A stretch of 64,000 bases of DNA, taken from Eopsaltria australis (taxonomy: Eukaryota; Chordata; Aves; Passeriformes; Petroicidae). Positions 1 through 10,187 of the stretch are shown here, one piece after another; position 1 is the first letter of the stretch; each line of letters starts with the position of its first letter. The translations under genes were made by a program, and so were the position numbers. The stretch covers positions 1,302,001 through 1,366,000 of the forward strand of contig JAVTVJ010000068.1 of assembly GCA_034509425.1 (NCBI GenBank), written 5' to 3'. The notes under the pieces were generated by a model. The model had not been told where the DNA came from and did not search any database. It saw only the letters and a list, made by a program, of their open reading frames with translations.

Positions 1-396
1 CAAGCCACTCATGGCACACTCGTAAAAAGTCCCGTTGAGCAAAGCCACAGAGAGCCACATCACTGGGGCTACCAGAGCATTTAAGGTGATTCGTCCAAAG
101 ACGGAAAAGAAATGGCAGATATTCCCTCTGGGGAATATTTTCCTGGGATTCACCCAGCATCCTGTAAAGAGCTTCCAGGTCTTGCTGTTCAAGAAGTATC
201 CAATAACTAGCAAAACAAGAGCTGGCGAGAAGAGAAATACCAAACCGTACCTGAAGTTTTCATTGCTGCAAGGGCATCTGAAAGCAACAAGAGAAAACAC
301 ACGTTCACCTCCCATTGTCAGCAGCGCCATAAAACTGTAACCTATAGCGGTTTTCCGGTTCATAAAGAACTTCAGGATCGTTTGGAAAGCATCCAT
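1..396 (-). CDS. CALHM5: CALHM5, first coding exon (partial, runs off the left edge)
   Basis: Reading the minus strand from an ATG at 396-394 gives 132 uninterrupted codons to the window edge. The protein starts MDAFQTILKFF. It has the CALHM-family CPC motif (C41, C43), a WxLFTGC segment near residue 75, the stretch NPRKIFPRG near residue 83 and the FYECA motif with C127. Hydrophobic segments near residues 18-38, 50-69 and 101-121 fit TM1 to TM3. CALHM proteins form large-pore, oligomeric plasma-membrane channels; CALHM5's physiological role is poorly known. The MDAFQ start and NPRKIFPRG favour CALHM5 over CALHM4 or CALHM6, as does its place inside the TRAPPC3L gene. The family has two coding exons; TM4 and the C-terminal tail lie outside the window. 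Confidence 0.93.
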   Translation of the reverse strand, partial: MDAFQTILKFFMNRKTAIGYSFMALLTMGGERVFSLVAFRCPCSNENFRYGLVFLFSPALVLLVIGYFLNSKTWKLFTGCWVNPRKIFPRGNICHFFSVFGRITLNALVAPVMWLSVALLNGTFYECAMSGL

Positions 397-429
397 GTCT
401 GATACTCACTAAGGAGGAGAAAATCAAGA

Positions 430-600
430 CAGTTTCTCGTCGTTGGCGGCGGTGTGCAGCCGAGCAGAGCTCTCCCGAGGAGGAGCAGCCCCAGCTCTCC
501 CGCCTGCCCACGCCCAGCCGAGATAACGCCGTGATGTCACCGCCTGGAGAGCGGCGCTCGCTGAGGACCCCGCCGCTGGCACGGCAGATGCTGCACTTTT
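430..600 (-). promoter_or_regulatory. GC-rich, CpG-bearing candidate promoter / 5'UTR of CALHM5
   Basis: This is the only GC- and CpG-rich patch in the left 50 kb, sitting just upstream of the CALHM5 start codon. It contains a CRE/ATF-like TGATGTCA at about 533-540 and a GC-box-like motif (CCCACGCCC at about 506-514). A pyrimidine-rich stretch ending in AG just upstream of the ATG (minus strand, AG at 410-409) could be a 5'UTR splice acceptor. The promoter role is inferred from position and composition only. Confidence 0.45.
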
Positions 601-696
601 ACAGCAACATTCACCGCCAGTGGGAAGAGAGCAAGCAGTGCTCTGTGTAACCAAATAAGTTTGAAGTCTTGGAAGTCTTGTTCTGGGTGGGCTGTT

Positions 697-902
697 TGGT
701 TTTTGGTGTTTTTTTTTTTTTGTTGTTGTTGTTTTTTTTGTTGTTGTTGCTGTTGTTGTTGTTTTGTTTTGGCTTTTTTTTTGTTGTTGTTTTTGGTTTT
801 TTTTTTGTTTGTTTTGGTTTGGCTTGGTTTTTTTAGTGGTTTTTTTTTTGTTTGTTTGTTTTTTGGGGTTTTTTTTTGGGTTTTTTTTTTGTTTTTTTTT
901 CA
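697..902. repeat. Low-complexity (T)nG tract
   Basis: About 200 bases are made almost only of T with interspersed G (TTG and TTTG units and long T runs). The open frame across it encodes only C, F, L, V and similar residues and is not a gene. It lies in a TRAPPC3L intron between the CALHM5 promoter patch and TRAPPC3L exon 1347-1532. Confidence 0.85.
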
Positions 903-1106
903 GTGGCTGCAGATGGAGATCAGAGTAAAAAAAACCACACCCTCGGCCCGTTTCAGGAGATATTGAGCTGTGATTATAAAAGCTGCTGGCGAGGTAGTGA
1001 ATGATCTAATATAGATGCTAATGGTCCCTAGGGAGTATGACAGGACTGGAAGCAGACTGAAAGCAGACGAGTGATAACAGTAAAACCACTTTGTGTGGGG
1101 TTGTAA

Positions 1107-1568
<462 letters not shown>

Positions 1569-2585
1569 TAATTCACAGAAGTGCAGGAAAACAAAAATCA
1601 CTTGTTCAGATAAGTGTAGTTTAACCTCTCAGGTTAAATGTCTATATCTAGATAAAAGATCTAAAAGGCTGGTCCTGGATCCTGAGGTAGAGAAGCACAT
1701 GGGTTAGCTCACCTCCACACTGTCCCTGCCTGGCTGTTCAGTTGGTTCAGTGGCTGTTTTGGGTGTAAAACCCAGGTGGGATAAGGAAGCCAGGTAACAT
1801 TGAAAGTGGAGGGACAGAGGGGCATGTTGGGTTCCTCCACTGCTCCTGGAGCCTGTCACACTTCCCTGCACAGCTGTAGCCAGGCGTAGTGATCCCTGAT
1901 TTTTTCCAAATATGACAAGATAAATAATATTCGCAGGTTACTGTGATACCTGCTGAAAGAGAGAACAAAGTGTGGATGAGTATAATGTTAAAACCAAAGC
2001 ATCAGAAGTCTATCAGATGGCAATCCAAATTTTGTTCTTAAATTTAAGGTTTTTGCAAGGAAATAAATAAAGGGCATAATTTGAAATTTTCTGACCTGTA
2101 AAGCTTCTTCAGGGAGTTTACTTTTGGGCTGCTTTATGTTTCTGTCAATATCCAATTTGGCATATATCTCATATTTAAAGAGACAAAAAACTCAACCCTG
2201 CAGTGTTAAGTATATATATCAGTCTCAGAATTATAGTATCTGATACAGGACTAATTAACAAAAGTATTATATCATAAGTATTAGTACATGACCAGGAAAT
2301 TCAGTGATCACAAAGTTACCAAGTACGCAATTTAGCATCTCAGAAAAAACCAAAGCACTGAGAAGAAGGGTAATATGTTACACAAATTCCAGTGTCTATA
2401 AACTTCCTTTGTATTAGCTTAGTTGGGAAAGCCATTTTAAAACAATCTAGATATCAGTTTCCTGTGAAACTTGAGAAAGGGGGTCCTCTTGTGGTAGGAG
2501 AGAGAGAGAGAAAGCTCATTATACCAGAGGAGGGTGGAAAACTGGACATTTCTTTGCTTAACTGATCAGACCTGATTCTTTCTAG

Positions 2586-2705
<120 letters not shown>

Positions 2706-3515
2706 AAGAAATATTGGGAGAAGCCCTTGCTGAGGGATATTTTGTGCCTTTTGTTTCAGAAGAAGACATGCACGGTAAAAATGGCTTTGCTGAGGCAGCC
2801 ACACCAGTCACCTGGGCAGCAAAGAGGAGGGGCAGGGTGGAAGAGAGCAATGTTAATTGTCATAACAAAGATATCAGTAAAAAAGACTAAAATGATCTGC
2901 CCTTCCTTCTCACATACCCAGGCTCTTGAGCTTAATGGAAGTTCTATCTCAGTATTTAGTGCTAAATATTCATCTGTATACCAACTGTTTTCAGATAAAA
3001 GTGGATGACCTTTTCCCATTTTGTGTGTCACTAATGTTTCAAAGCATGGCTGCTAGAGGTGCTTTATATCCCTGGCTGTGTGTGGTTATCCATAAAGGAT
3101 TCATCTGCTGTGATTGCTGTTTGCAGTCTCTTGCTCATAGGTGCATGTTTTGATGTGTAATGCTTTGCCATTCATTTTCCTCCGCACTGGACATCCTTCT
3201 GTCTTTGAAACCAGAGAGGGATGGGTCTTCACTGGCAGCAGGAGCTGGTTGTAATCTTTCCAGCTCTTCAGGCCCCACGTGCAGTTTTGCTAGTGCTCCT
3301 ATTCAGTCCTGTGCACACACCAGGCTGCAGCACTCTGACAGCTGCAGCAATACTTGTGTCTCTCCAAGCAATGGGCCTTTTCATGTCAGCCTTTTCTCCA
3401 AGAGCACAGATCTTGTGACCAAACTGAACAAAGCATGATGTATTTAATCTATAGCCACTGTATGGATCTGTACCGGCCTAAGGAAACTTGAATAAAATTT
3501 CTGAGGTTGCCACAC
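2706..3515 (+). other. TRAPPC3L: Probable TRAPPC3L 3'UTR with poly(A) signal
   Basis: Past the TRAPPC3L stop there is no conserved frame. The first canonical AATAAA on this strand is at 3491-3496, giving a 3'UTR of about 0.8 kb. Short open frames here show no family features. The exact end is inferred. Confidence 0.45.
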
Positions 3516-4440
3516 AACTGGTTTGGTGATCGTGTCGTCTGCTCTTACCTGGCCTTCACCACCAGCTGTTGAACATCTTCTTGGCAGTGGACTTGTTACC
3601 ACAACATGACTGGGAAGTAGAGAAGGAGCAGCCTCACAGAGACCCAAGTTATAGAAAAGGTTTAAAGTTCTTTGGTGTAATGCAAGATGTCTGGATTAGA
3701 ATTGGACAAAACCCCAGGTCCTAGCACAGCACCCTACCCACAAAGCCAGCTTACTCTCTTCTCACCAAAACACTTATTTTAAACTGAAATACTGACAATT
3801 AGTGTTGCCCCAAGTTAACTCTGATTTTATCACTGTGATTTGTACCTTCTTCTTCTATTTTCCCTCAGTCTGTTTACATTTTAATCATGCTAAGTGGGGG
3901 CGTCTCTTACCTTGGCGACATCAGGGTTCATTCTTGCCAGACCTGTACAGCCCTCATGAGACTCTCTCTCCCTTTGTTTGCATTAATAGTGTGGTACAGT
4001 GGTGGCATAGCGTAATGGAGCTTTAAGTGAGCAATTTTGTAGGGAACAAAACCTAAACTATTTGTTACCTAGCCTTGGTCTCAACCCAACTGCTGTTACC
4101 TGCTACCAGTAAGAAATGGCAAAATGTGCAACATGTAACAATATATTATGACCAGTAACAAGTTTTCCTGTCTTTTTTAAAATTACTATTAATTTTTTTA
4201 ATTAGAGCTGAAAAGTGTTGTGGAATTTGTCTGATTTCACTGCCTGTGCAAGACACCTCAGTGGGGATTTTGCTGGTAATGGCCAGCTGGTTGCGATGGA
4301 CACGTGGCTGACGACAATACAGGTTTTTTATTTGCAATGGCCATTTTTACTTTTTCCAGCACCACTAACCAAATATTCTCTTTTATTATTATTATTATCA
4401 TGAAAGTGAATAACCTATACTGTCCTTGTTTTCTTACAGA
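3516..4440. other. Intergenic DNA between TRAPPC3L and CALHM6 (nothing recognised)
   Basis: AT-rich single-copy-looking sequence between two convergent genes. It holds a short (TTA)n run at about 4382-4398 just before a CR1 element. No exon with credible splice sites and family similarity is seen. Confidence 0.5.
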
Positions 4441-4965
4441 ATTACAGAACTGCTAGTGTTAGAAGGGACATCTAGCCCAACCATGCTAGGGTCTGAAGGT
4501 TATCTAGTCCAACCCCCCTGGCAAGGCAGGGTCACCTAGAGCAAGTGACACAGGAACACATCCAAGTGTGCTTGGATTGTCTCCAGAGAGGGAAACTTCA
4601 TGAGTTCCCTGGGCAGCCTCTGCCAGTGCTCTGCCATGGTCAACGTAAAGAAGTTCTCATGTTGAGGTGAAACTTCTTGTGCTTTAGATTGTGGTAGATT
4701 GTGGCCATTGCTCCTCCTCCTGTCGCTGGGCACCACTGAAAAGAGTCTGGCACCCTCCTCTTGCCACCCACCTTTGAGATGTATTAATGAGATCTCTCTC
4801 TTATCTAGACTAAACAGGCCCAACTTCTGCAGTCTCTCCTCATAAGAGAGATGGTCCAGACCCAAATCACCTTTTTGACCCTTCTGCTGGGCCCTCTCCA
4901 GAAGCTCCTTGTCTTTCTTGTACTGAGGAGCCCAGAACTGGACACAGCACTTCAGATGTGACATT
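4441..4965 (-). mobile_element. CR1 LINE 3' fragment
   Basis: Read forward, this is the reverse complement of a CR1 3' end: an AGAAGGGACATC/TAGTCCAACCCCCCTGGCAAGG-like start, then text meaning 'CCAGTGCTCTGCCATGG', 'TCTCTCCTCATAAGAGAGATGG' and 'CTGGACACAGCACTTCAGATG'. The minus-strand frame keeps remnants of CR1 reverse-transcriptase C-terminal coding (QYKKDKELLERAQ, LSYEERLQKLGLFSLDKREI). It is 5'-truncated, as CR1 copies usually are. Confidence 0.9.
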
Positions 4966-5930
4966 TTTTAATGCCAGATGTGTGAAATTTTTAAAAATTT
5001 CTTTTCTGCATGCAGAATTAAATCTTGTGTTTATGTGTTATATTTTCAGTTTATAGTGAGAAAGAAGCTTCCAATATCATTATATTCAGCTAGTTAAAAC
5101 AGGCTCTTCCCTTCTTCCTTCCTTGCAAAATGAATGTAACAAATAACTTCTTGGGATTCCTCTCTGTTTGTCTGAGTAATTTTGGAGTTTATTGTGTAGA
5201 AAGAGAGAATTTCTGGGAAGAGTAAAAGAACAGCCCAGACCAAACAATCTGACTCACATCTCTAAAATCTTCTCTTAAACAACAGCTTTTCAGAAGAAAA
5301 GTGAACTTTATTATTCTTCACTCAAAACTTGTATCTTTATTTCTTACAATTAGATGTTCTTTGAGAATAATATTACTACTTGCTAATATGGATTGCAGAT
5401 TTTTAATATACGAATGTGCTTTTAATATTTGTTAATATATAAGCTTCACCTACACTGCCATGTTATTCATCAACCTAACCCCTCAAGACAAGCAAAATAT
5501 TTTAATCTACAGCTTGCTCTAAGCTTCACTGAAAGCTTCATTGTAAAGAGAGAGCTAATAAACTAAGCTGAATTTCTGATCAAATCTTCCATTCCTTTTT
5601 TTGTCTCTTTGATAAGGTTTGATATTGTCACTCCACCTGCCAAGTGCTTTTAAGGTATTTGGTAATAATTTCAGATAATACATGCTGATATCTTTGTGGA
5701 TGCTGATTATTTTACACGACTCTTCTTAATGGACAACAACATAAGAAAACTCCCATTTAAATGTGCTTTAGCAAAAGTATTAAGATGTATTTAAAAGCAA
5801 ATCTGCTGAGGGTTACAACCATCAGCTTTCACTTTCAATTTGCATAGGTTTCGGTAAAAGCAGAGAATGTAAGAATCTTCTTAGGTCAGTAGGGTTAAAA
5901 GACTGCCAGCATTGCAAAGGGTTTGTTTAA
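4966..5930. other. CALHM6 3' flank / probable 3'UTR
   Basis: No gene is recognised. The first minus-strand AATAAA signals past the CALHM6 stop are at 5341-5336 and 5312-5307, which would give a 3'UTR of about 0.6 kb. The rest is AT-rich unique sequence. Polyadenylation use is inferred. Confidence 0.35.
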
Positions 5931-6347
5931 TTACAACCCTGAAACGCTTGACTGGGCTTCATCCACAAATGATAAACCAGCGAGCTCCTGACCTTCTTCC
6001 TCGAATTTGGTGCTGTTGCCCCTGTTGGTGCTTGCGTACTTGTGTATCATGCTGTAATACTGCTTCTGTGAATTAAAGGTATACAAGAACGAAATCTTCT
6101 GCCAGTCTTCATTGCTGGGAGTCTGAAATGGTGCTGGGTCAGTGGCTTCAAAAAAGCAAGTTGTATTTCTTTCTGCCAGCTTGGTTGCATGCTCTTGGGC
6201 TTTGATCTCAAAAAGTTCATGTTCTTTTTTTGTGTAAATTTTCCAGAACTTGAGCTGAAGATGGCTAACTGGGGAGCGACAGCGGCTGATACATTTTAAA
6301 ATCAGTGCCACAGCCATGATGATGGCTATCAGGAACCATCCTATCAG
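5931..6347 (-). CDS. CALHM6: CALHM6 exon 2 (coding)
   Basis: 417 bp, 138 codons plus TAA (5933-5931). It starts LIGWFLIAIIMAVALI, which is TM4 directly after the splice, then the cytoplasmic helical tail. It ends EAQSSVSGL. The tail is acidic and variable after residue 270, as in mammals. Confidence 0.94.
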   Translation of the reverse strand: MIGWFLIAIIMAVALILKCISRCRSPVSHLQLKFWKIYTKKEHELFEIKAQEHATKLAERNTTCFFEATDPAPFQTPSNEDWQKISFLYTFNSQKQYYSMIHKYASTNRGNSTKFEEEGQELAGLSFVDEAQSSVSGL

Positions 6348-8166
6348 CTTGGAAAAAGGATAGATAGATTAATGGTGGTTTTGCATGGTCACATGTGGGA
6401 CATAACAGTGAAGAAATATGAAAACTGTTAGCAAAGACCCCCTGGAGTGCATGTCACTGTCTGCTTGCTGCCAAAAGAGGGGATCCCATGCATGCAATTC
6501 AGCCAGACATACAGAGCTTCTGCACCCCTTAGCTGATCATGTCAGATTAAGGATTAATACCAAAAAAGGAGAATATGGAAGTTATTTACTCAGTTATATC
6601 CATCTTTCTTAACTTTTAAGGCAAGATACTGACCATCAGTTTCTGCAGTTGTGGTCAGATTTATGGTGATGCAGAGTACAGAATCACCATGTCTGTCTCA
6701 TGCTGCAAATCAGAGCTCCTGCTGGCTGTGTTCTCACGGAATGTAGCTACTCTCCCTCATGTCTGAGCCTGCAAAAACAGCTAGTTTTTTCACAACACAG
6801 AGGAAAGGTTGTGTCTTGTATGTTTTGTAGTCAGGACACAGATTTGGCTATTGAATATGGGAATTCATTCTTGTTTTATACCTGATTTTAACTTAGACAA
6901 GTCTCAGTCTTACAAACGTAACTCCCTTAACCAACCCTTAACATTTTCCTGAGAAAAAGTTGCAAAATCTGATTTTCCTTCTGGAGTTATGACAAAATCT
7001 ACACAAATGTAGAAACAAAACTGAAGTGCTGCCAAAAAACCAGCCAAAAAACAATCCACAAGTTCTATTGTTTTGATCATGCAGTTTGCCTTCAGCACAA
7101 GAAACTTTAACAAGGCAGATATATATTTTAGCTATTCTTCTAGAATACAAGTGTGAAATTATTAAAAGGTTCAAGCATTGAGATTTGTAGTCAAGCAAGC
7201 TGTTCTTATTTGTTTCTCTTTCCGGATGTCTTCTAACAACGCTGTTGCAAGGAGACATTCAGCTTCCCCTCAACTAATACCTATTTACAGAAGTTTGAGG
7301 TACTTAGAGGCATAAAAGTGGAGAAGAAGAACTCACATCATGTCTAAGTTAATTGAGAAGGAAACTTGCTGTGGAAAGTCCCATTCTCTAGGCTGATTCC
7401 CTGACCATGAGGTTTTGTAAATGAGTGCCAAATCATTACCATGCAAATGTGCAAAACCAGAAAGCATAAAAATACACCCATTGCTTTTCTGTTGCTGCAT
7501 TTTTGCCAGTGAAGTTTTGCTAGCCATGTGCTTTTGGTACATGATATTATATATATCATAAGAGAGGACTGTTTATAGTCCCCAGCAGGCACCATTGCAC
7601 ATTGAGTAGCCAGGACCAAAGCCCATAGTGTGAGGAGAAGAGCAGCAAGGCTTTACCTGGGACTGTGCATGAAGGATGAGCTGTTCATTTGCTGAGTCCT
7701 CATCACAGGGTACTTTGGACAGGTCCTTTTCGCAGTCAGTTTCATTATATTTACAGAGGAGGTGCTTTATCAGTCTGCTCCCACTGGCCGCACACTCGTA
7801 GAAGTTGGATCCGAGCAGGGCCACCGCTATCCAGGTGAGGGGGGCCACTGAGGCTCTGGCTGTCACTGGTACCAGCACGCAGCAGAAGCGGGCACAGGTG
7901 CACTGGTGATGTTTCTCCAGAGAGCACCTGCCTGTCAACAGGCGCCATGTCCTGGTGTTCGCCATGTAGCCGAGCAGCAAGAGGACGAAGGCAGGCACTA
8001 AGAGGAAGAAGGAGCCATACAGCTTGTTCCAAGAACTGCAGGGGCACTTGAACACTACAGACGAGAAGATTTGCTCACTGGCAGCCGTCAGAAGGGACAC
8101 GACGCTGTAACCCAGAACGGTCTGGTGGCGCACGCAGAAATCCAGTGCCTTTTGTAACCTGTTCAT
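5931..8166 (-). CDS. CALHM6: CALHM6 (FAM26F), complete two-exon gene
   Basis: CDS is join(7657..8166, 5931..6347) on the minus strand, 308 residues; mammalian CALHM6 is about 315. Residues 1-170 come from exon 1 and 171-308 from exon 2. Features are the CPC motif (C41, C43), NFYECA (C125), further cysteines C145 and C154 in the extracellular loop, and hydrophobic helices near 17-39, 49-69, 93-119 and 172-190. The C-terminal cytoplasmic part contains SPVSHLQLKFWKIYTKKE and FLYTFNSQKQYYSMIHKY, the signature stretches of CALHM6. CALHM6 is an IFN-gamma-induced channel-family protein of macrophages, linked to innate signalling to NK cells. It is tail-to-tail with TRAPPC3L and upstream DSE lies in tandem, as in mammals. 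The ATG at 8166 was chosen because MNRLQKALDF aligns with the family N-terminus, although the frame stays open further upstream. Confidence 0.95.
6348..7656 (-). other. CALHM6: CALHM6 intron
   Basis: A 1.3-kb phase-0 GT-AG intron at the position shared by CALHM-family genes (after the AQSQ codons). The acceptor is TTTTTCCAAG. Short open frames inside carry no recognisable domain and no repeat stands out. Confidence 0.85.
7657..8166 (-). CDS. CALHM6: CALHM6 exon 1 (coding)
   Basis: 510 bp, 170 codons, phase 0 end. It runs from ATG (8166-8164) to ...HAQSQ followed by a GTAAAG donor (7656-7651). It encodes TM1 to TM3 and the cysteine-bearing extracellular loop. Confidence 0.94.
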
Positions 8167-8520
8167 TTTTCTGCCTCTCCTTACTTTGAGAAAAGCAAAA
8201 TCTCTGTCAGAAAAGGAAAAAGGAGAGACAAATGTCCTGCAGCTCTCACAGTTTGGAGAGGCTTGCAGAGCTTTCAGTTTCTGTTGGTGGTGGTGATGCA
8301 GCGAGGCACAGAAGCAGCCCTTCATAGAGGAAATAAAAGAGCATGTGCTCACTGCACAATCAAGCAGAGACCACACCGGAAAAACCTCTCCAGCAAAACA
8401 ATGAAGAGATTTGTTTCTATAAAAATAGTTTGTGTTTGTCCACACATGCATTGTAACCAGCAATGGCTTAAACCTTATCATCTTTTCAGTGAAGCACCAG
8501 ATTCAAAGTGTGAATAAAAA
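8167..8520 (-). promoter_or_regulatory. CALHM6 5' flank with ISRE-like elements
   Basis: Immediately upstream of the start codon the forward strand carries GAAAAGGAAA at 8210-8219 (minus strand TTTCCTTTTC, fitting the ISRE core TTTCNNTTTC) and the related GAAAAGCAAA at about 8190-8199. CALHM6 is a known interferon-induced gene, so the sites are plausible. They sit only 25-55 bases from the ATG, so they could lie in the 5'UTR or be chance matches in A-rich DNA. Confidence 0.35.
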
Positions 8521-10029
8521 TGTGAGAAAACCACACAGAATGGTAAACAGATTTTTATTCTGGTTTATTTTTAGCAATACAATATGGCTTTTTCCCCTAT
8601 AGAAGAAAATTCAACTATGATCATGTCAATTTCTCAAGATAATCAATCTTTTTTAAGTAGTTATGTTGGAAATTATATAACTCTTACTTTTTTTTTTTTA
8701 AATTTCAAGTAAAATTTAGTCATGGATTTGTTCGTCTTTGCCAAGGGGAAGGGCAGCTGGACCTTGTTGTTTGTTTAATCTTTAAACCACTGAGGCTTTG
8801 GGTCTTGCTAGGCAAGGCATGATAAGCTTCAATTAAAAAAAAAGGGTATTTTGGAGGTCTGGGATTTTAAAATTCACAATTGCCATTCCAGCTTTTTGGG
8901 CAGCTGAGAGGATGGCACAGAGGCTCCAGTGCAGAGCACTGGTACAAGCGACTGCTGGGCTCACAGCAGATATGCCATGCTCAGTGCTGAGCTGCTGCTG
9001 CTGCAGAGGAAAATGTGCTGCTAAATGAAATGCTTGTCTTGACTTGGAGGAGCCCTTGTTATTATGCAGCAATATAATACAATAAGAGAGCAACCAAAAA
9101 GGGATGTGAAACCAGGACGAATGAATCAGACTGAAGGTTAGTCTGGCCACATCTCAGCTACAGCCAATAGCTGAGTGGGGAGCATAGGGACAAGGAAAGG
9201 AAGTTTCACACCCTGTGAATCTGCATTTAAGGCATTTCATTTGTATCTAGAACCTGTTGTTTTAACCCATGCAGACTTACTGACATCCAAAATATTGTAT
9301 AGCAAGTGTGCTCAGCCTTCATTTGAACCTGACACTATCCTGTTTGACGCCCTCCAAGGCCTGGAAGGGAAAGAGAAAAGGGAGTGGATCCTTGGTGTCT
9401 TCATCAACTCATGGTCTTGTACACCTCCACCATAGCCCTCTCTTTCCCAGGCTGGGAAGCCCCTAATATAGCCATTCCTCATCTGATGTATACCTTTGTA
9501 TACTTTTTTATCCATGTTGCCACCTGAACTGTTCTCTAGGATTCAGGAATCATTTTTCACATGAGAGGAAATAGGAAGTATACTAGATTTCCAGTGCACT
9601 GAAGATGCAACTGAATCACAGTTTGCTACAAAGGCATACTGACATTTGTTTTCCATTTCCTTGAAGTAATTTCTAGAATCTTGATTTTTTTTTTTTTACA
9701 ACCCACGAATTGATATTTTAGCAAGATATGCATTATAATAAAAAACCCCTTCAGTCCTGGAGGGATAACCTCAGCAAGCTCAGAGTCTATCCATGTATAT
9801 ATGAAGGTAGGATTTGGTTTAACTTTGAACAGCATTTCTTCTATACTGAATTATACACACCATTTTGTTTTCTGGTCAGGCAGCCTAAGAAAGTACCTCT
9901 CCAACTAATTTTTACATATCAAGAATAACTTTGCATTATTGGCAAGTATTGTTACCTTGATTTTTACTTAGAGGTAGCTAGAGACAGAGGTTAGCAAACC
10001 AGAATTCACCATACCTGAAAAAGTCTTAG

Positions 10030-10187
10030 CAGATGCCCCATCTGTGGAAGTGTTCCAGGACAGGTTGGATGAGGTTTTAAGCAGCCTTGTCTCATGGAAT
10101 TTGTCCCTGCCCATGGCAGAGGGGCTGAAACTGGATAATCTTTAAAGACCCTTCCAGCCCAAACTTTTTTAATGATTGTGTGATTCT
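10030..10187 (+). mobile_element. CR1 LINE 3'-end fragment
   Basis: Degraded match to the CR1 3' end in plus orientation: 'GGAAGTGTTCCAGGACAGGTTGGATGAGG' type text, then 'GTCCCTGCCCATGGCAG', 'ACTGGATAATCTTTAAAGACCCTTCC' and a decayed 3' octamer-repeat end (GATTGTGTGATTCT). Confidence 0.85.

Noticed and set aside
661..966. 101-codon open frame rich in F, C, L and V
   Set aside because: It is the translation of the (T)nG low-complexity tract.
4536..4964. 142-codon minus-strand open frame
   Set aside because: It is a decayed reverse-transcriptase C-terminal remnant of the CR1 element, not a host gene.
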